From positions 48,808-112,807 of the forward strand of contig DPOU01000009.1 in assembly GCA_003539625.1 (NCBI GenBank): a stretch of 64,000 nucleotides of DNA, read 5' to 3'. How positions within the stretch are numbered: position 1 is the stretch's first letter; the number at the start of each line of letters is the position of its first letter. A program made the translations under genes and the position numbers. Source of the stretch: Acholeplasmatales bacterium (GTDB lineage: Bacteria > Bacillota_I > Bacilli_A > ML615J-28 > CAG-313). Below the pieces are notes generated by a model. That model searched no databases, was not told where the DNA came from, and saw nothing but the letters and a program-made list of their open reading frames with translations. Below, in pieces: positions 45,038-55,168 of the stretch.

Positions 45038-46929
45038 TATATTACTCGCTTAAATAATTTTTCAATTTCGTATTTGGTAAACTTAATTATAGTTGGTCTA
45101 CCATGTGGACAAGTAAAAGGATTTTTGCATTCGTCTAGTTTTCTCAAAAGTTCATTTACTTCTTCTAAAGAAATATTCATATTAGCTTTTATAGATTTCT
45201 TACAACTCATTGTCATAGCAAGTTCATCTAGTATTACTGATCTATTTGCTTTCTTGTTATTAATCACATTAGAGAATATATCATTTAAATATTCAGATTG
45301 CAAATCACTTGGAATCCAAACCGGAATATTTCTAATTAGTAAAGTGTTTGTGCCAAATTGATCGAATGTTATACCAAGTTTTGCAAACTCATCTTCTTTT
45401 TCAAGCACCAAATTAATTTCATAGGCTGGTAATTCCATTTTAAGTGGTATCATCAATTCATATGTTTCTGGAGTAGACTCATTAAGTTTAGAAGATATCA
45501 TTTCATACATAAATCTCTCCATCCCCGCATGTTGGTCAAGTAGGTATAAATTATCATCTTTTTCTAAAAGTAAATAAGTTTTATTATACTGACCAATATA
45601 TTTCATATCTTTAAAGAATGAATGATTCTCACTTCTTAATTCAAAAGTTGGTTGTTCGTACGTTTCTTCTTTCAAAATAGGATTAGGTTTAGAAACGCTT
45701 GGTTCATCAAATTCATAATTAAAGTCTTCATCTAAATCATCATTTTCTATTTTATTAGATTTTTTTATTTCGTCATCTTTGTAAGTAAATGGTTCTTCTT
45801 TAACCATTGAATCTTTTGCGGGCAGAGGTGAACTGACTACGAAATCGTCCCATTCAATTTTTTTATTTTCTTCAAGAATTGATTTTTCGTAAACATTAGT
45901 AGTTGATTTTATTTCTTGAGAATAAACCATTTCAATTGATGATAATGCATTTGTTATTGCTTTAGTAATTAATCTTCTTAATTCATATTCATCGGTAAAT
46001 CTAACTTCTTGTTTGGTTGGATGAACATTAACATCAACTAATCTTGTATCGGCATCAATCATTAAAATAGTTATTGGATATTTTCCAATTGGAAGCGTTG
46101 ATTTATATGCATCAGTGATAGCAAAAGTTAAATTATTATTTTTAATGATACGATTGTTTATCATCATTGTAATACTATTTTTATTAGATCTAAAAACACT
46201 ATTAGTAGATGTAAAACCATGAATTTTATACATCCCATTACTATCTTCAAAACTAATCATATTTTTTGCAACTTCATGTCCATAAATACTACGAATAATC
46301 ATTGCGTAATCGCCATCGCCTGTTGTTGCATATAAAACTTTAGAATTGTTGGAAAGAATGAATGCAATGTTTGGATATGCTAGGCTACATCTATTAACAA
46401 AGCTTAAAATGTGAGACAATTCAGTGCTAGCATTGCTTAAATGTTTAAATCTGGCAGGTGTATTGAAAAACAAATCTTCTACTTCAATGGCAGTACCTTT
46501 AGGAAAAGATATGTTTTTAGTTTCTTTGATAGTTCCTGAAACATATTTTTTTTGGATACCATTGTAACCATCAATTGATGATGAAATAGTAACTTTAGAT
46601 ACACTACTTATTGAAGGTAGAGCTTCACCTCTAAATCCTAGTGTTGCAATTGAAAATAAGTCATCAGCAGTAGTGATTTTACTAGTGGCATGAGGAAGTA
46701 CAGCTAAGTTTATATCATCTTCAGTCATACCACAGCCATCATCGATGATACTCACCTTTTTTATCCCCGCATCAATTAATTCAATTCTAATAACAGTTGC
46801 ATTCGCATCAATACTATTTTCAACAAGTTCTTTTACGACACTTGCGGGTCTTTCAACAACTTCACCTGCCGAAATTAGATTGGCAAGTTCAGTAGGCAAT
46901 TTTTTTATTATTGGTCTATTCATCTTCAT
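45037..46929 (-). CDS. mutL: DNA mismatch repair endonuclease MutL
   Basis: Matchmaker and strand-nicking protein of mismatch repair; 630 residues. The GHKL ATPase domain has VVKELVENSIDA, IDDGCGM and ATLGFRGEALPSI. The C-terminal domain keeps the metal-dependent endonuclease motif DQHAGMERFMYE and the CPHGRP motif, so incision is by MutL itself; no MutH-type system is expected. The linker is acidic and low in complexity. Starts at 46929 and 46923 are both possible; the gene begins inside the end of mutS. Confidence 0.96.
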   Translation of the reverse strand: MKMNRPIIKKLPTELANLISAGEVVERPASVVKELVENSIDANATVIRIELIDAGIKKVSIIDDGCGMTEDDINLAVLPHATSKITTADDLFSIATLGFRGEALPSISSVSKVTISSSIDGYNGIQKKYVSGTIKETKNISFPKGTAIEVEDLFFNTPARFKHLSNASTELSHILSFVNRCSLAYPNIAFILSNNSKVLYATTGDGDYAMIIRSIYGHEVAKNMISFEDSNGMYKIHGFTSTNSVFRSNKNSITMMINNRIIKNNNLTFAITDAYKSTLPIGKYPITILMIDADTRLVDVNVHPTKQEVRFTDEYELRRLITKAITNALSSIEMVYSQEIKSTTNVYEKSILEENKKIEWDDFVVSSPLPAKDSMVKEEPFTYKDDEIKKSNKIENDDLDEDFNYEFDEPSVSKPNPILKEETYEQPTFELRSENHSFFKDMKYIGQYNKTYLLLEKDDNLYLLDQHAGMERFMYEMISSKLNESTPETYELMIPLKMELPAYEINLVLEKEDEFAKLGITFDQFGTNTLLIRNIPVWIPSDLQSEYLNDIFSNVINNKKANRSVILDELAMTMSCKKSIKANMNISLEEVNELLRKLDECKNPFTCPHGRPTIIKFTKYEIEKLFKRVI

Positions 46930-49507
46930 TTACCATCGCTTTTAATTTAGATAATGCAACTAAGGCATCAATTGGTTTCATATCATCAGGATTTAATGAT
47001 TTCAATAAATTCAAAACGTCATCTGCTTCTTTAGTATTTTTCTCAACCACTTGAACAATTGGTTTATGATAGTTTTCAATCGATAAGGTTTTTTGATCAA
47101 TATTTGACTTAGCTTCTAGTTTTTCTAATAAGTCTTGAGCTCTAAGAGTAACATCAGTTGGTATTTTAGCAAGTGAAGCTACATTTATGCCATAGCTTTG
47201 ATCAGAAGGGCCATCTAAAACTTTATGCAAGAATACAAGTTCTCCAGTTTTATCAAAATTACTAGCATTAGCTTCAACATGCACATTTTTCAAAAATGGC
47301 AAACTTTGATCAAGTGATGTTAGTTCATGATAATGGGTTGAAAACAACGTTTTTGCTTTAGTTACAAAGTGAATATGCTCAATAATTGCTTGCGCAAGTG
47401 CCATACCATCAAAAGTTGCGGTACCACGTCCTACTTCATCTAAGATAATAAGACTACGTTCAGTAGCATTTTGAAGTGCATAGTTAACTTCTAACATTTC
47501 AGTCATAAATGTTGATTCACCACTTACAATATCATCACTTGAACCGATTCTTGTGAAAATTTGATCAAAAATTGGTAGTTTTGCGTAAGTAGCGGGAACA
47601 AACGAACCCATTTGAGCCATTATGGCAATTATAGCATTTTGTCGCATATAAGTTGATTTACCACTCATATTAGGACCCGTAATAAGTAATATTTTATCAT
47701 TATTGTAAAGAATTAAATCATTAGGAATGAATGGTTTATCAAGGTTTACCTCAATAACCGGATGTCTTCCACCAACAATTTCCAATTCATCATATAAAGA
47801 AAAAGTTGGTCTTACATAATTATTAGTTTTAGCCACAATATTAAAGGCAATAAGCATGTCGATTTCTGAAACTATTTGCGCAACTTTTTGTAGTTTTGAA
47901 GCATATCCTTTACAAATATTGCGAATTTCGTTGAACAATTCCGATTCAAGTTCAATACTTCTTTCATCTGATCTAAGTATTAAAGCTTCTCTTTCTTTTA
48001 ATTCTTCGGTAATGTAGCGTTCAGAGTTACTTGTTGTTTGTTTTCTAATATATCCAAATTCATCTTTGATTAAATTTAAATATGACTTTGTTACTTCAAT
48101 ATAATAACCAAATACTTTATTATAGCCTACTTTCAAATTTTTAATGCCAGTCTTTTCTTTTTCTCTTTTTTCGAGATTAATTAAGAAATCTTTATTTGTT
48201 GAACTAATATTTTTAATTTTATCTAATTCTTCACTATAACCAGCCTTTATTACGCCACCATCTTTTAGACTAAAACCTGCGCTTTCATCGATTGATTTAT
48301 TTAGCAAGTCATATAATTCATCAAAAGTAATTATTTGATTGGCTTTTTTCTTAGCTACTTTACCGTTAATTTTATTTAAATTATCTTTAATACTAGGTAA
48401 TACGCCAATTGAACGTTTCAATTGAATTAAATCTTTGGGATTTAAATTACCATAACTAATGCGTCCTACAATTCTTTCTAAATCATAAATTTCCATTAAA
48501 TCTTTTTTTACTTCTTCAACAATTAGGCCATTTTTGGCTAATTCATCAATAAAATCGTGGCGTTCATTAATTGCCTTTAAATCGACTAACGGAAACAAAA
48601 TGCTTCTTTTTAAAAATCTTGAGCCCATTGCGGTAGAACATTTATCTAAAACACTAAAAAGATTATTTTTGAAACGGTTACCTTTTAATGATTCAACTAA
48701 TTCAAGATTACGTACGACATTATTGTCAAGTCTTAAATAGTCTTTGCTATTATAGTATGCAAAAGGTTGAAGGTGTACTAAAACTCTTTTTTGAGTTTTA
48801 ACAATGTAGGCAAGTAGTCGTTTTGCACAAACTTTAATATTTTCAGGTAGATTAACATACAAGCTATCTAAATAACTATCTAAGGTATTATCTTCGCATA
48901 TTGAAACTAGAACTCCAAGATTTTTAGTCAAATTGTTACAAACTAATAGATTTAAATTTTTGTTAGAAACTACTTCTTTGATTGAAAGCTTTGAGATCTC
49001 ACCATAAATTAGATCAAAATTATTGGGGAATTGAGTTATTTTAGATTCACCAGTTGACAAATCAATATACGCAAAAGCATAGCCATTATCTAATTTTTCT
49101 ATAGCTCCAATGTAATTATTATTTTTATCGCTTAAATATTTTTCATCTATATTAGTTCCAGGAGTAACGATTTTAGTTACATCACGATGAACAATTTTCT
49201 TTCCACCAGGTTCTTCTAATTGTTCAACAATGGCAACTTTGTATCCCTTATTTGATAATTTTTCAATGTAGCTATCAACCGCATGATAAGGCACACCACA
49301 CATTGGAACTTTTTCATTGCCAACCCCCGCATCACGGCCTGTCAAAACAATTTCTAATTCACGGCTTGCAACAAGAGCATCATTAAAAAACATTTCATAA
49401 AAATCACCTAGTCTAAAAAAGACTAAAGTGTCAGGGTAATTTTCTTTAATCTCTAAATATTGTCGCATCATAGGAGTATATAAATTCTTATCTATTTTTT
49501 CGTACAT
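46916..49507 (-). CDS. mutS: DNA mismatch repair protein MutS
   Basis: Mismatch-recognition ATPase; 863 residues, full length. Domain I carries the mismatch-probing FRLGDFYEMFFNDA motif near residue 31. The Walker A is GPNMSGKSTYMRQ and Walker B LIILDEVGRGTATFDG, followed by the FSTHYHELT signature and the C-terminal dimerisation helix. GGTGAT precedes the ATG. It is the first gene of mutS-mutL-miaA and overlaps mutL by 14 bases. Confidence 0.97.
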   Translation of the reverse strand: MYEKIDKNLYTPMMRQYLEIKENYPDTLVFFRLGDFYEMFFNDALVASRELEIVLTGRDAGVGNEKVPMCGVPYHAVDSYIEKLSNKGYKVAIVEQLEEPGGKKIVHRDVTKIVTPGTNIDEKYLSDKNNNYIGAIEKLDNGYAFAYIDLSTGESKITQFPNNFDLIYGEISKLSIKEVVSNKNLNLLVCNNLTKNLGVLVSICEDNTLDSYLDSLYVNLPENIKVCAKRLLAYIVKTQKRVLVHLQPFAYYNSKDYLRLDNNVVRNLELVESLKGNRFKNNLFSVLDKCSTAMGSRFLKRSILFPLVDLKAINERHDFIDELAKNGLIVEEVKKDLMEIYDLERIVGRISYGNLNPKDLIQLKRSIGVLPSIKDNLNKINGKVAKKKANQIITFDELYDLLNKSIDESAGFSLKDGGVIKAGYSEELDKIKNISSTNKDFLINLEKREKEKTGIKNLKVGYNKVFGYYIEVTKSYLNLIKDEFGYIRKQTTSNSERYITEELKEREALILRSDERSIELESELFNEIRNICKGYASKLQKVAQIVSEIDMLIAFNIVAKTNNYVRPTFSLYDELEIVGGRHPVIEVNLDKPFIPNDLILYNNDKILLITGPNMSGKSTYMRQNAIIAIMAQMGSFVPATYAKLPIFDQIFTRIGSSDDIVSGESTFMTEMLEVNYALQNATERSLIILDEVGRGTATFDGMALAQAIIEHIHFVTKAKTLFSTHYHELTSLDQSLPFLKNVHVEANASNFDKTGELVFLHKVLDGPSDQSYGINVASLAKIPTDVTLRAQDLLEKLEAKSNIDQKTLSIENYHKPIVQVVEKNTKEADDVLNLLKSLNPDDMKPIDALVALSKLKAMVNEDE

Positions 49508-49633
49508 GCTATCACCTTACATTGTTGATTTTTTATAGATTATATCATAATTCATTTTTTTTGTCATTATTTAACAAATTTTTTATTTTTTTGCTATATA
49601 AAAATTTCCTAATATTTTTTTCATAAAAAAAGA

Positions 49634-49657
49634 AAAAATAAGATTTCTCTTATTTTT
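49634..49657 (-). terminator. Terminator after the ECF S-component gene
   Basis: AAAAATAAGA (49634-49643), loop TTTC, TCTTATTTTT (49648-49657), overlapping the stop; T run on the - strand. Confidence 0.65.
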
Positions 49658-50237
49658 CTATTATATATTTATTTATTGCAAGTGCAGTTGGATAAGAAAT
49701 AATTATTCCTACCAACAATTCCACTAGTCCATTAATTCCTACAAAAAGAACCATAAAATGGAGTGGATTAAGGGCATTTAAAGCAGTAACAAAACTTTGA
49801 ATATATTCAGTCTGATAGAACAAGACAACTAACGTACTCGTAAAAAGAATAGTATTCAAAAGTGGCATAAGAACAGATGCGGCTAAAGCAGAAATTTTTG
49901 AATTCTTGTTTCTTAAAATATCAGCAACAAATCCTGAAATTCCACCCGCAACAATTCTTGTTGGGACGCATACTAGGAAAGTAAAGAACGGATTAATAGA
50001 AAATAGTGTAGCTCCAAACGCACTATATCCAAAGCATTGTACATAACTTATTAATCCAAAAATTGTTCCTAGGATTAAACCCATCTTATAGCCACCAATA
50101 ATAATTCCAATTGATATAGGAATTATGGTTAGGGTTATTTCAACAAATGCCTTAATTGGCAAAAAAGATAGTACTACTATTAATGCTGATAAAACAGCTG
50201 CTAATGTTATATATTTAATTTTTTCATGTTTTGTCAT
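49650..50237 (-). CDS. ECF transporter substrate-binding (S) component, possibly pantothenate
   Basis: A 195-residue hydrophobic protein with six predicted helices. It carries the family pattern EITLTIIPISIGIIIGGYKMG, QCFGYSAFGATLF and NPFFTFLVCVPTRIVAGG, which resembles PanT-type S-components, although folate or other vitamin S-components cannot be excluded. S-components bind the vitamin and dock onto a shared EcfAAT module, which is not in this window. GAGGT precedes the ATG. It is monocistronic, between mutS and obg. Confidence 0.75.
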   Translation of the reverse strand: MTKHEKIKYITLAAVLSALIVVLSFLPIKAFVEITLTIIPISIGIIIGGYKMGLILGTIFGLISYVQCFGYSAFGATLFSINPFFTFLVCVPTRIVAGGISGFVADILRNKNSKISALAASVLMPLLNTILFTSTLVVLFYQTEYIQSFVTALNALNPLHFMVLFVGINGLVELLVGIIISYPTALAINKYIIEK

Positions 50238-50278
50238 ATCTTACCTCATTATATTAAGTATATGCATACTTTTATTTC

Positions 50279-51556
50279 TTATTCAATAAATTCAAATTCG
50301 TAGTCGAATACACAAACCGTATCGCCAGACTCAACGCCTAGTCTACGTAGTTCAGCGTCAACACCTAAATCACGCAATTTTTTAGCAAATAATCTAACAT
50401 TTGCTTCAACATTAAAGTTAGTTCGATCGAATAGTTTTTTAACTTCTTCACCTTCAACGTGATATACGCCAGAATCGTCTTTTCTAATAGTAAAAGCAGG
50501 ACCTTTAGGGACAAAATTATATTCAACTACTTCATCTTTAGCATCCTCAATTGGCTTATATTTTTTTGCCTCTTCTAGAGTGTCTGCTATTTTATATAAT
50601 AAATTTTGAACATTTTCTTTCGTATATGCAGAAATTGGAATTACATCGTTTATGCCTGTGGCTTTTTTAAATTCTGCTAAATTTGCTGCAGATTGTGGTA
50701 AATCCATTTTATTAGCTACAACGATTTCGGGTCTTTTTAACAATTCTTGATTAAATTGTCCTAATTCCTTTCTTATCTTAAAATAATCATCTGCAGGAAC
50801 ACGACCATCAGTTGCACTCATATCAATGATATGCACTATTACACGTGTTCTTTCGATATGTTTTAAGAATTGAATACCAAGACCAGCACCATCAGATGCT
50901 CCTTCAATTAAGCCTGGTAAATCAGCCATAATAAAACTTCTTCCATCACCCACACCAACAACACCAAGATTAGGGTGAAGAGTTGTAAAATGGTAAGCCG
51001 CGATTTTTGGTTTAGCTTTAGAAACTATTGATATTAGTGTGCTTTTTCCAACACTAGGGAATCCCACTAATCCGACGTCTGCTAAAACTTTTAATTCAAG
51101 TTGAAGGTTACGTTCAACACCTGGTACACCTTTTTCACTAATTTCAGGAGCAGGATTTCTTGATGTAGCAAAGGCAGCATTTCCTTTACCACCTCGTCCA
51201 CCTTCTGCAACCACTACTTCTTGACCTTGTTTAGTAATGTCACCGATTACAATACCTGTATCAGCATCCATTATTGTTGTTCCAATTGGCACTTTAACAT
51301 AAGTGTTAGAACCAGCTTTACCAAACATATCGCGAGACATTCCATCTTGGCCACGTTCTGCTTTAATTTTTCGATTGAAACGAAAATCTAATAATGTTGT
51401 AAGGCCTTCCTCACCAACCATTATTACGCTTCCACCTTTTCCGCCGTTTCCACCAGATGGGCCACCCATAGCTACGTATTTTTCGTGACGGAAAGCAACA
51501 ACACCATCGCCACCATCACCTGCTTTAACATATATTTTAACGCTATCTACAAACAT
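50279..51556 (-). CDS. obg: GTPase Obg
   Basis: Ribosome-associated GTPase acting in 50S maturation and (p)ppGpp signalling; about 425 residues. The N-terminal glycine-rich Obg fold begins MFVDSVKIYVKAGDGGDG. The G domain has GFPSVGKSTLI, DLPGLIEGA and ANKMD. The C-terminal OCT domain is present (from about residue 355). An in-frame start lies 21 codons upstream at 51619, but AGGAGGTG fits the ATG at 51556. It closes the rplU-prp-rpmA-obg operon. Confidence 0.96.
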   Translation of the reverse strand: MFVDSVKIYVKAGDGGDGVVAFRHEKYVAMGGPSGGNGGKGGSVIMVGEEGLTTLLDFRFNRKIKAERGQDGMSRDMFGKAGSNTYVKVPIGTTIMDADTGIVIGDITKQGQEVVVAEGGRGGKGNAAFATSRNPAPEISEKGVPGVERNLQLELKVLADVGLVGFPSVGKSTLISIVSKAKPKIAAYHFTTLHPNLGVVGVGDGRSFIMADLPGLIEGASDGAGLGIQFLKHIERTRVIVHIIDMSATDGRVPADDYFKIRKELGQFNQELLKRPEIVVANKMDLPQSAANLAEFKKATGINDVIPISAYTKENVQNLLYKIADTLEEAKKYKPIEDAKDEVVEYNFVPKGPAFTIRKDDSGVYHVEGEEVKKLFDRTNFNVEANVRLFAKKLRDLGVDAELRRLGVESGDTVCVFDYEFEFIE

Positions 51557-51619
51557 GTAAAAGCACCTCCTAAATTCAAAATAAAAGCACTTGAAAACAA
51601 GTGCCTCGGTTTTTGTCAA

Positions 51620-51901
51620 CTATTCCACAGGATAAACAGAAACTTGTTTTTTATCCATACCCTTGCGTTCATATTTAACAATACCATCAATCATACAGAA
51701 TAAAGTATCATCTTTACCAATACCAACATTGTTTCCTGGATGAACTTTAGTTCCTCTTTGACGATAGATAATAGAACCAGCAGTGGCGTATTGACCATCA
51801 GATAATTTAGCACCTAAACGTTTAGATTCAGAATCACGTCCGTTCTTAGTAGAACTAACACCTTTTTTAGATGCAAAGAATTGCAAATTAAATCTTATCA
51901 T
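51620..51901 (-). CDS. rpmA: 50S ribosomal protein L27
   Basis: A 93-residue component of the 50S subunit whose N-terminus reaches the peptidyl-transferase centre. The first nine residues, MIRFNLQFF before ASKKGVSS, form the Firmicutes-specific extension with the LQFF/A site removed by the Prp protease, whose gene is directly upstream. The core has [29 protein letters not shown] precedes the ATG. Confidence 0.97.
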   Translation of the reverse strand: MIRFNLQFFASKKGVSSTKNGRDSESKRLGAKLSDGQYATAGSIIYRQRGTKVHPGNNVGIGKDDTLFCMIDGIVKYERKGMDKKQVSVYPVE

Positions 51902-51918
51902 GATGTCACCTCCTATTA

Positions 51919-52257
51919 TTAATTTTCAATTTTGACTTTTAAATGATTTTGATAATTTGCTTGTATACTTTCTAATGTTTCAATCAAGTTATCAATAATT
52001 TTGGTAACAATTGAAATATCATAAGTAGACATTTTAGAATATTCAATATTCTTTAAACAAATATATCCAACTGCATCATCTTGAATTACTTCAAAAAGAT
52101 CGGGAATTAACTTATCAAGTAAGTTAATGCTCATAATAACTGCAGTGGAAATACCGGCACACACAATGTCATTACCAGAATCGGCATAACTTGCGTGTCC
52201 ATTTACTTCGAAGTTGATATACAACCCCTCTTTTTTCCTAAAGACAGCTCTAGTCAT
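51919..52257 (-). CDS. prp: Ribosomal-processing cysteine protease Prp
   Basis: A 112-residue protease that cleaves the N-terminal extension of L27. The catalytic His is in [13 protein letters not shown] (about residue 21) and the Cys in IVCAGIS (about residue 33). It lies between rplU and rpmA, the standard position of YsxB/Prp, starting three bases after the rplU stop. Together with the LQFF site in L27 it forms a complete processing pair. Confidence 0.93.
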   Translation of the reverse strand: MTRAVFRKKEGLYINFEVNGHASYADSGNDIVCAGISTAVIMSINLLDKLIPDLFEVIQDDAVGYICLKNIEYSKMSTYDISIVTKIIDNLIETLESIQANYQNHLKVKIEN

Positions 52258-52260
52258 AAA

Positions 52261-52560
52261 TTACGCTTCAATAGTGTTGATAACTACTTTTGTGTAAGAT
52301 TGACGATGACCTTGTTTTTTGTGGTAATTCTTCTTTGCTTTATACTTGAAAACAATAATTTTTTTGCCACGACCTTGTTTTTCAATAGTACCAGTAACTT
52401 TAGCACCATCAACAAGTGGTGTACCTACTTTATCACCTGCTAATAAAACTTGATCAAATACTACAGTTTGACCAGCTTCACCATCAAGTTTTTCAACGTA
52501 GATTGTGTCACCTTCTGCTGCGCGATATTGCTTACCGCCAGTAACAAAAATTGCGTACAT
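52261..52560 (-). CDS. rplU: 50S ribosomal protein L21
   Basis: A 99-residue 23S rRNA-binding protein: [17 protein letters not shown] at the start, and [19 protein letters not shown] near the end. AGGAGGTG fits the ATG at 52560 (MYAIFVTG) better than the upstream in-frame ATG at 52575, which overlaps that site. It is first in the operon and preceded by an L21 leader RNA that probably controls it by feedback. Confidence 0.97.
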   Translation of the reverse strand: MYAIFVTGGKQYRAAEGDTIYVEKLDGEAGQTVVFDQVLLAGDKVGTPLVDGAKVTGTIEKQGRGKKIIVFKYKAKKNYHKKQGHRQSYTKVVINTIEA

Positions 52561-52569
52561 GTTGCACCT

Positions 52570-52652
52570 CCTCATTCAATTATTTTTAAGACACGCCATA
52601 GGGGTGGCATTAGCACTTATTACCCTTTTTGTGCGGTTGCTAATATGTAGCG
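52570..52652 (-). ncRNA. Ribosomal protein L21 leader
   Basis: Between the rplU promoter and ribosome binding site, the transcript holds TTAGCAACCGCACAAA and GCTAATGCCACCCC plus GGCGTGTCTT blocks in the order of the Bacilli L21 leader (recalled Rfam family). It is thought to bind L21 and repress the operon. Confidence 0.75.
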
Positions 52653-52657
52653 TACTT

Positions 52658-52686
52658 ATTATAACACATTATATGTTTTTTAGCAA
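52658..52686 (-). promoter_or_regulatory. Promoter of rplU-prp-rpmA-obg
   Basis: TTGCTA, 17-base spacer, TATAAT with extended -10 (TGTTATAAT), read on the - strand, just before the L21 leader. Confidence 0.75.
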
Positions 52687-52705
52687 GTAAAAACCTTTTT
52701 TATTG

Positions 52706-53281
52706 CTAATTTGTGGAATTATATCTTTCATTTGACTTAACACTTCTGTTATATAAAATTGTTAGTTTAGGTCTATTATATCGCAATATTGCAAAAGAAA
52801 GATACGATATAATGCCATTTGCAATCGCAATAGGTAGTCCAAAATATAAACAACACTTAGGATTGATTAACAATATTAAAAATCCTAAAATAATTGATAA
52901 AAAATGAATAGTTTCCCCATACACACATTCCATTAAATATCGTAATAAATACTCACTGTTTTTCGGTTCTCTAACTTTATTCTTTTTGAAATTTGTTAAT
53001 TGGCCCAATTCAGGGATTTTATCTTTCCATTTTTTTATTTTAATTGCCTCATAAAATTTACGTTCCCATTTAAATATTTTAAAAACTTTGTATTTATAGA
53101 CAAACCACTTTTCTGGTAAGCGTCTAATTACAAAAGCAATTATGGCATCTATTATAAAAACCACTAAAATATCAATACTTGTCCATTTCAAAATATACAA
53201 AATATCTGTACAACCTCTTAACAAATTTAATAAGTAAACGATAATCAAAGTTATTGATATTATTACACTGTAAATTATCAT
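52706..53281 (-). CDS. CrtO-like acyltransferase family membrane protein
   Basis: A 191-residue protein with about four transmembrane helices. The central block WERKFYEAIKIKKWKDKIPELG followed by YLLRYLMECVYGETIHFLSI resembles the glycosyl-4,4'-diaponeurosporenoate acyltransferase (CrtO) family, a broad group of small membrane acyltransferase-like proteins. No carotenoid genes are near, so the substrate is probably another glycolipid. It is the last gene of a three-gene operon with a PlsC-like acyltransferase and a GT8 glycosyltransferase. Confidence 0.65.
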   Translation of the reverse strand: MIIYSVIISITLIIVYLLNLLRGCTDILYILKWTSIDILVVFIIDAIIAFVIRRLPEKWFVYKYKVFKIFKWERKFYEAIKIKKWKDKIPELGQLTNFKKNKVREPKNSEYLLRYLMECVYGETIHFLSIILGFLILLINPKCCLYFGLPIAIANGIISYLSFAILRYNRPKLTILYNRSVKSNERYNSTN

Positions 53282-53291
53282 ATATTATTTA

Positions 53292-54122
53292 TTATTCCTC
53301 ATAAGTTAATGGAATTTTGTAGGTTTCTTCATATACTTCTTTCCACATTTGATAGTTTTGAATGCTTAACTTTTCAGAGGAGTCCTTTAAATTCAAAGAA
53401 GTATCAGGAAAAATTGGTTTAAGAAAATTAACAGTATATTCTTGTATTTTGAAACCATCTTTATCATAATTTGTACTATCAGACATTGTAATGAAACAAG
53501 GAACTATGGGGACATTAGTTTTTGAAGCATACCTAAATGCGCCGGCTTTTAAAGGCCTTGGTTTACGATAATTCCACCACATTGCTTGTTCAGGATAAAT
53601 CAATACAATATCACCTCGTTTTAATATTGTATCTATAGCATGATTAAAATTCTTCATTGTGTTGTAATTAGAACTTAAAGGAAGGGTATTACAGTGTCTA
53701 AAAAAATAGCCATAAAGTCCTTTAAAAGAATAATTGCCTTCTTTTATTACTTTATAAAATCTTTTTTTAGTTTTCTTTAGATAGGTCTTTAAAACTTCGT
53801 GCAGGGCAAAATTATCATATGGGTTAAAATGATTACACGTAATAATAAAGCCAGTATCTAAGTTGGATAAATTATCTAAGCCTAATACTTCTTTTATGAT
53901 CATATTTTCATTCTTTATTAATTTATCAATAAATTTTCTAGCAATATAATTGGCAATTTTCGTATTAATTTTACTTGTTAATTTCTTATTCAAATATTCA
54001 ACTTCGTTTGCCTCTAAAGGTTTAGCAGGCAAATCATTTTCTACATCAATATCAAACTTTTTTTCTTTTTCAAATTCGTTAATACGATTTAATACTTCAA
54101 GGCGCTCTTTACTTTTTTCCAT
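53292..54122 (-). CDS. PlsC-like lysophospholipid acyltransferase
   Basis: A 276-residue member of the 1-acyl-glycerol-3-phosphate acyltransferase family. Motif I is CNHFNPYDNFAL (the H-x4-D pair near residue 96), and motif III is YPEQAMWWNYRKPRPLKAGA near residue 177. The N-terminal 70 residues are charged and helical, an addition to the core. It starts two bases after the GT8 stop and lies before the CrtO-like gene, so it probably acylates a lipid or glycolipid in the same pathway. Confidence 0.85.
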   Translation of the reverse strand: MEKSKERLEVLNRINEFEKEKKFDIDVENDLPAKPLEANEVEYLNKKLTSKINTKIANYIARKFIDKLIKNENMIIKEVLGLDNLSNLDTGFIITCNHFNPYDNFALHEVLKTYLKKTKKRFYKVIKEGNYSFKGLYGYFFRHCNTLPLSSNYNTMKNFNHAIDTILKRGDIVLIYPEQAMWWNYRKPRPLKAGAFRYASKTNVPIVPCFITMSDSTNYDKDGFKIQEYTVNFLKPIFPDTSLNLKDSSEKLSIQNYQMWKEVYEETYKIPLTYEE

Positions 54123-54124
54123 AA

Positions 54125-55072
54125 TTAAGCTTCCTTTATTACTAAATTAACATAACGATTTTCTTTTGTTGTTTCTAAAATAGCAAGTTTCTTTAAAGAT
54201 TTCTCAATTTCCAAATCTTTTCGTTTATGTTCTTCCGTATAGTTTTCTAGCATATTTTTAATAATTTCATAGAAAGTTGTTCTTCTTGCATATTTCCAAA
54301 ATTCATCCGCATATTTAATATTAGAATAATGCCATGGTTTGGCAGTAAGTTTAAAATGAACAATTTTAGGATTTTCAGGTGAATTAGCATCTATAAATAA
54401 TGGTGAACAATTCCAACTTTTATCTAAATACTTTACCTTATCCTTACAAATAACATTTAAATAGTCTTGATCGGGGGCAACAATAAACTTAACAATTGCA
54501 AGCATTTTAACAAATCTTTCATAAATTTTATCTTTTCTAAGTTCGTTTAGATTCATTACTAAAATGCCAGAATTGAAATATTGGTCAGCTTTTACGCCAA
54601 GGGCTAACAAAGTATAGTTTTTGAACTCATCACACGAATTTACAACATCATCACAAATAACACCTAGATAGTGGTTCTTAATATTATTGTTATACAATTT
54701 AGAAATATCATCTAAAATTATTATATCAGCATCCAAATATAATGCTTTATCATATTCAGGAAATAAATCCGCAATAAATAGTCGATAATATATTGCGTTG
54801 GTGTAATAATCTCTTGTATGTAATTCTGTTATTGCGTTAATTCGTTCATTCACATTGACAAAGTCGATTTTACAATAATCACTATTTTGATATTTCATTA
54901 ACATTTCTTTATATTCATCATTAATACCATTATTTAAAACATGGATGTTATAAAAATAATTTTTTGATGCTTTTTCGAACATTGATTCTAAGGTAACACC
55001 CAAAAAAGGAGCATAGCCATCGTCAACCGCAAAAAAAATTGGAATGATTGATTTTTTGTTTATTTGATTCAT
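54125..55072 (-). CDS. Glycosyltransferase family 8 protein
   Basis: A 315-residue retaining glycosyltransferase. The donor site starts PIFFAVDDGYAPFLGVTLES, the metal-binding DxD is YLDADIIIL (about residue 100), and GT8 motifs include NSGILVMNL and PDQDYLNVI. CGGAGG fits the ATG at 55072 rather than an upstream in-frame ATG at 55108. It is first in the operon, divergent from an XRE regulator with operator-like repeats between. It probably glycosylates a lipid or surface polymer. Confidence 0.87.
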   Translation of the reverse strand: MNQINKKSIIPIFFAVDDGYAPFLGVTLESMFEKASKNYFYNIHVLNNGINDEYKEMLMKYQNSDYCKIDFVNVNERINAITELHTRDYYTNAIYYRLFIADLFPEYDKALYLDADIIILDDISKLYNNNIKNHYLGVICDDVVNSCDEFKNYTLLALGVKADQYFNSGILVMNLNELRKDKIYERFVKMLAIVKFIVAPDQDYLNVICKDKVKYLDKSWNCSPLFIDANSPENPKIVHFKLTAKPWHYSNIKYADEFWKYARRTTFYEIIKNMLENYTEEHKRKDLEIEKSLKKLAILETTKENRYVNLVIKEA

Positions 55073-55098
55073 ATAATACCTCCGTTTTATATGTTTCA

Positions 55099-55128
55099 AG
55101 TATAACATATGGTATCCAGTATAATCAA
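55099..55128 (-). promoter_or_regulatory. Promoter of the GT8 operon
   Basis: TTGATT, 18-base spacer, TATACT with extended -10 (TGTTATACT), read on the - strand. Confidence 0.55.
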
Positions 55129-55168
55129 TCTATGTTTTTTAATTTACCTATAAACAAATAAAAATGTG

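Noticed and set aside
50238..50280. Possible vitamin riboswitch before the ECF S-component
   Set aside because: Only about 40 bases separate it from obg, too short, and no known riboswitch motif is visible.
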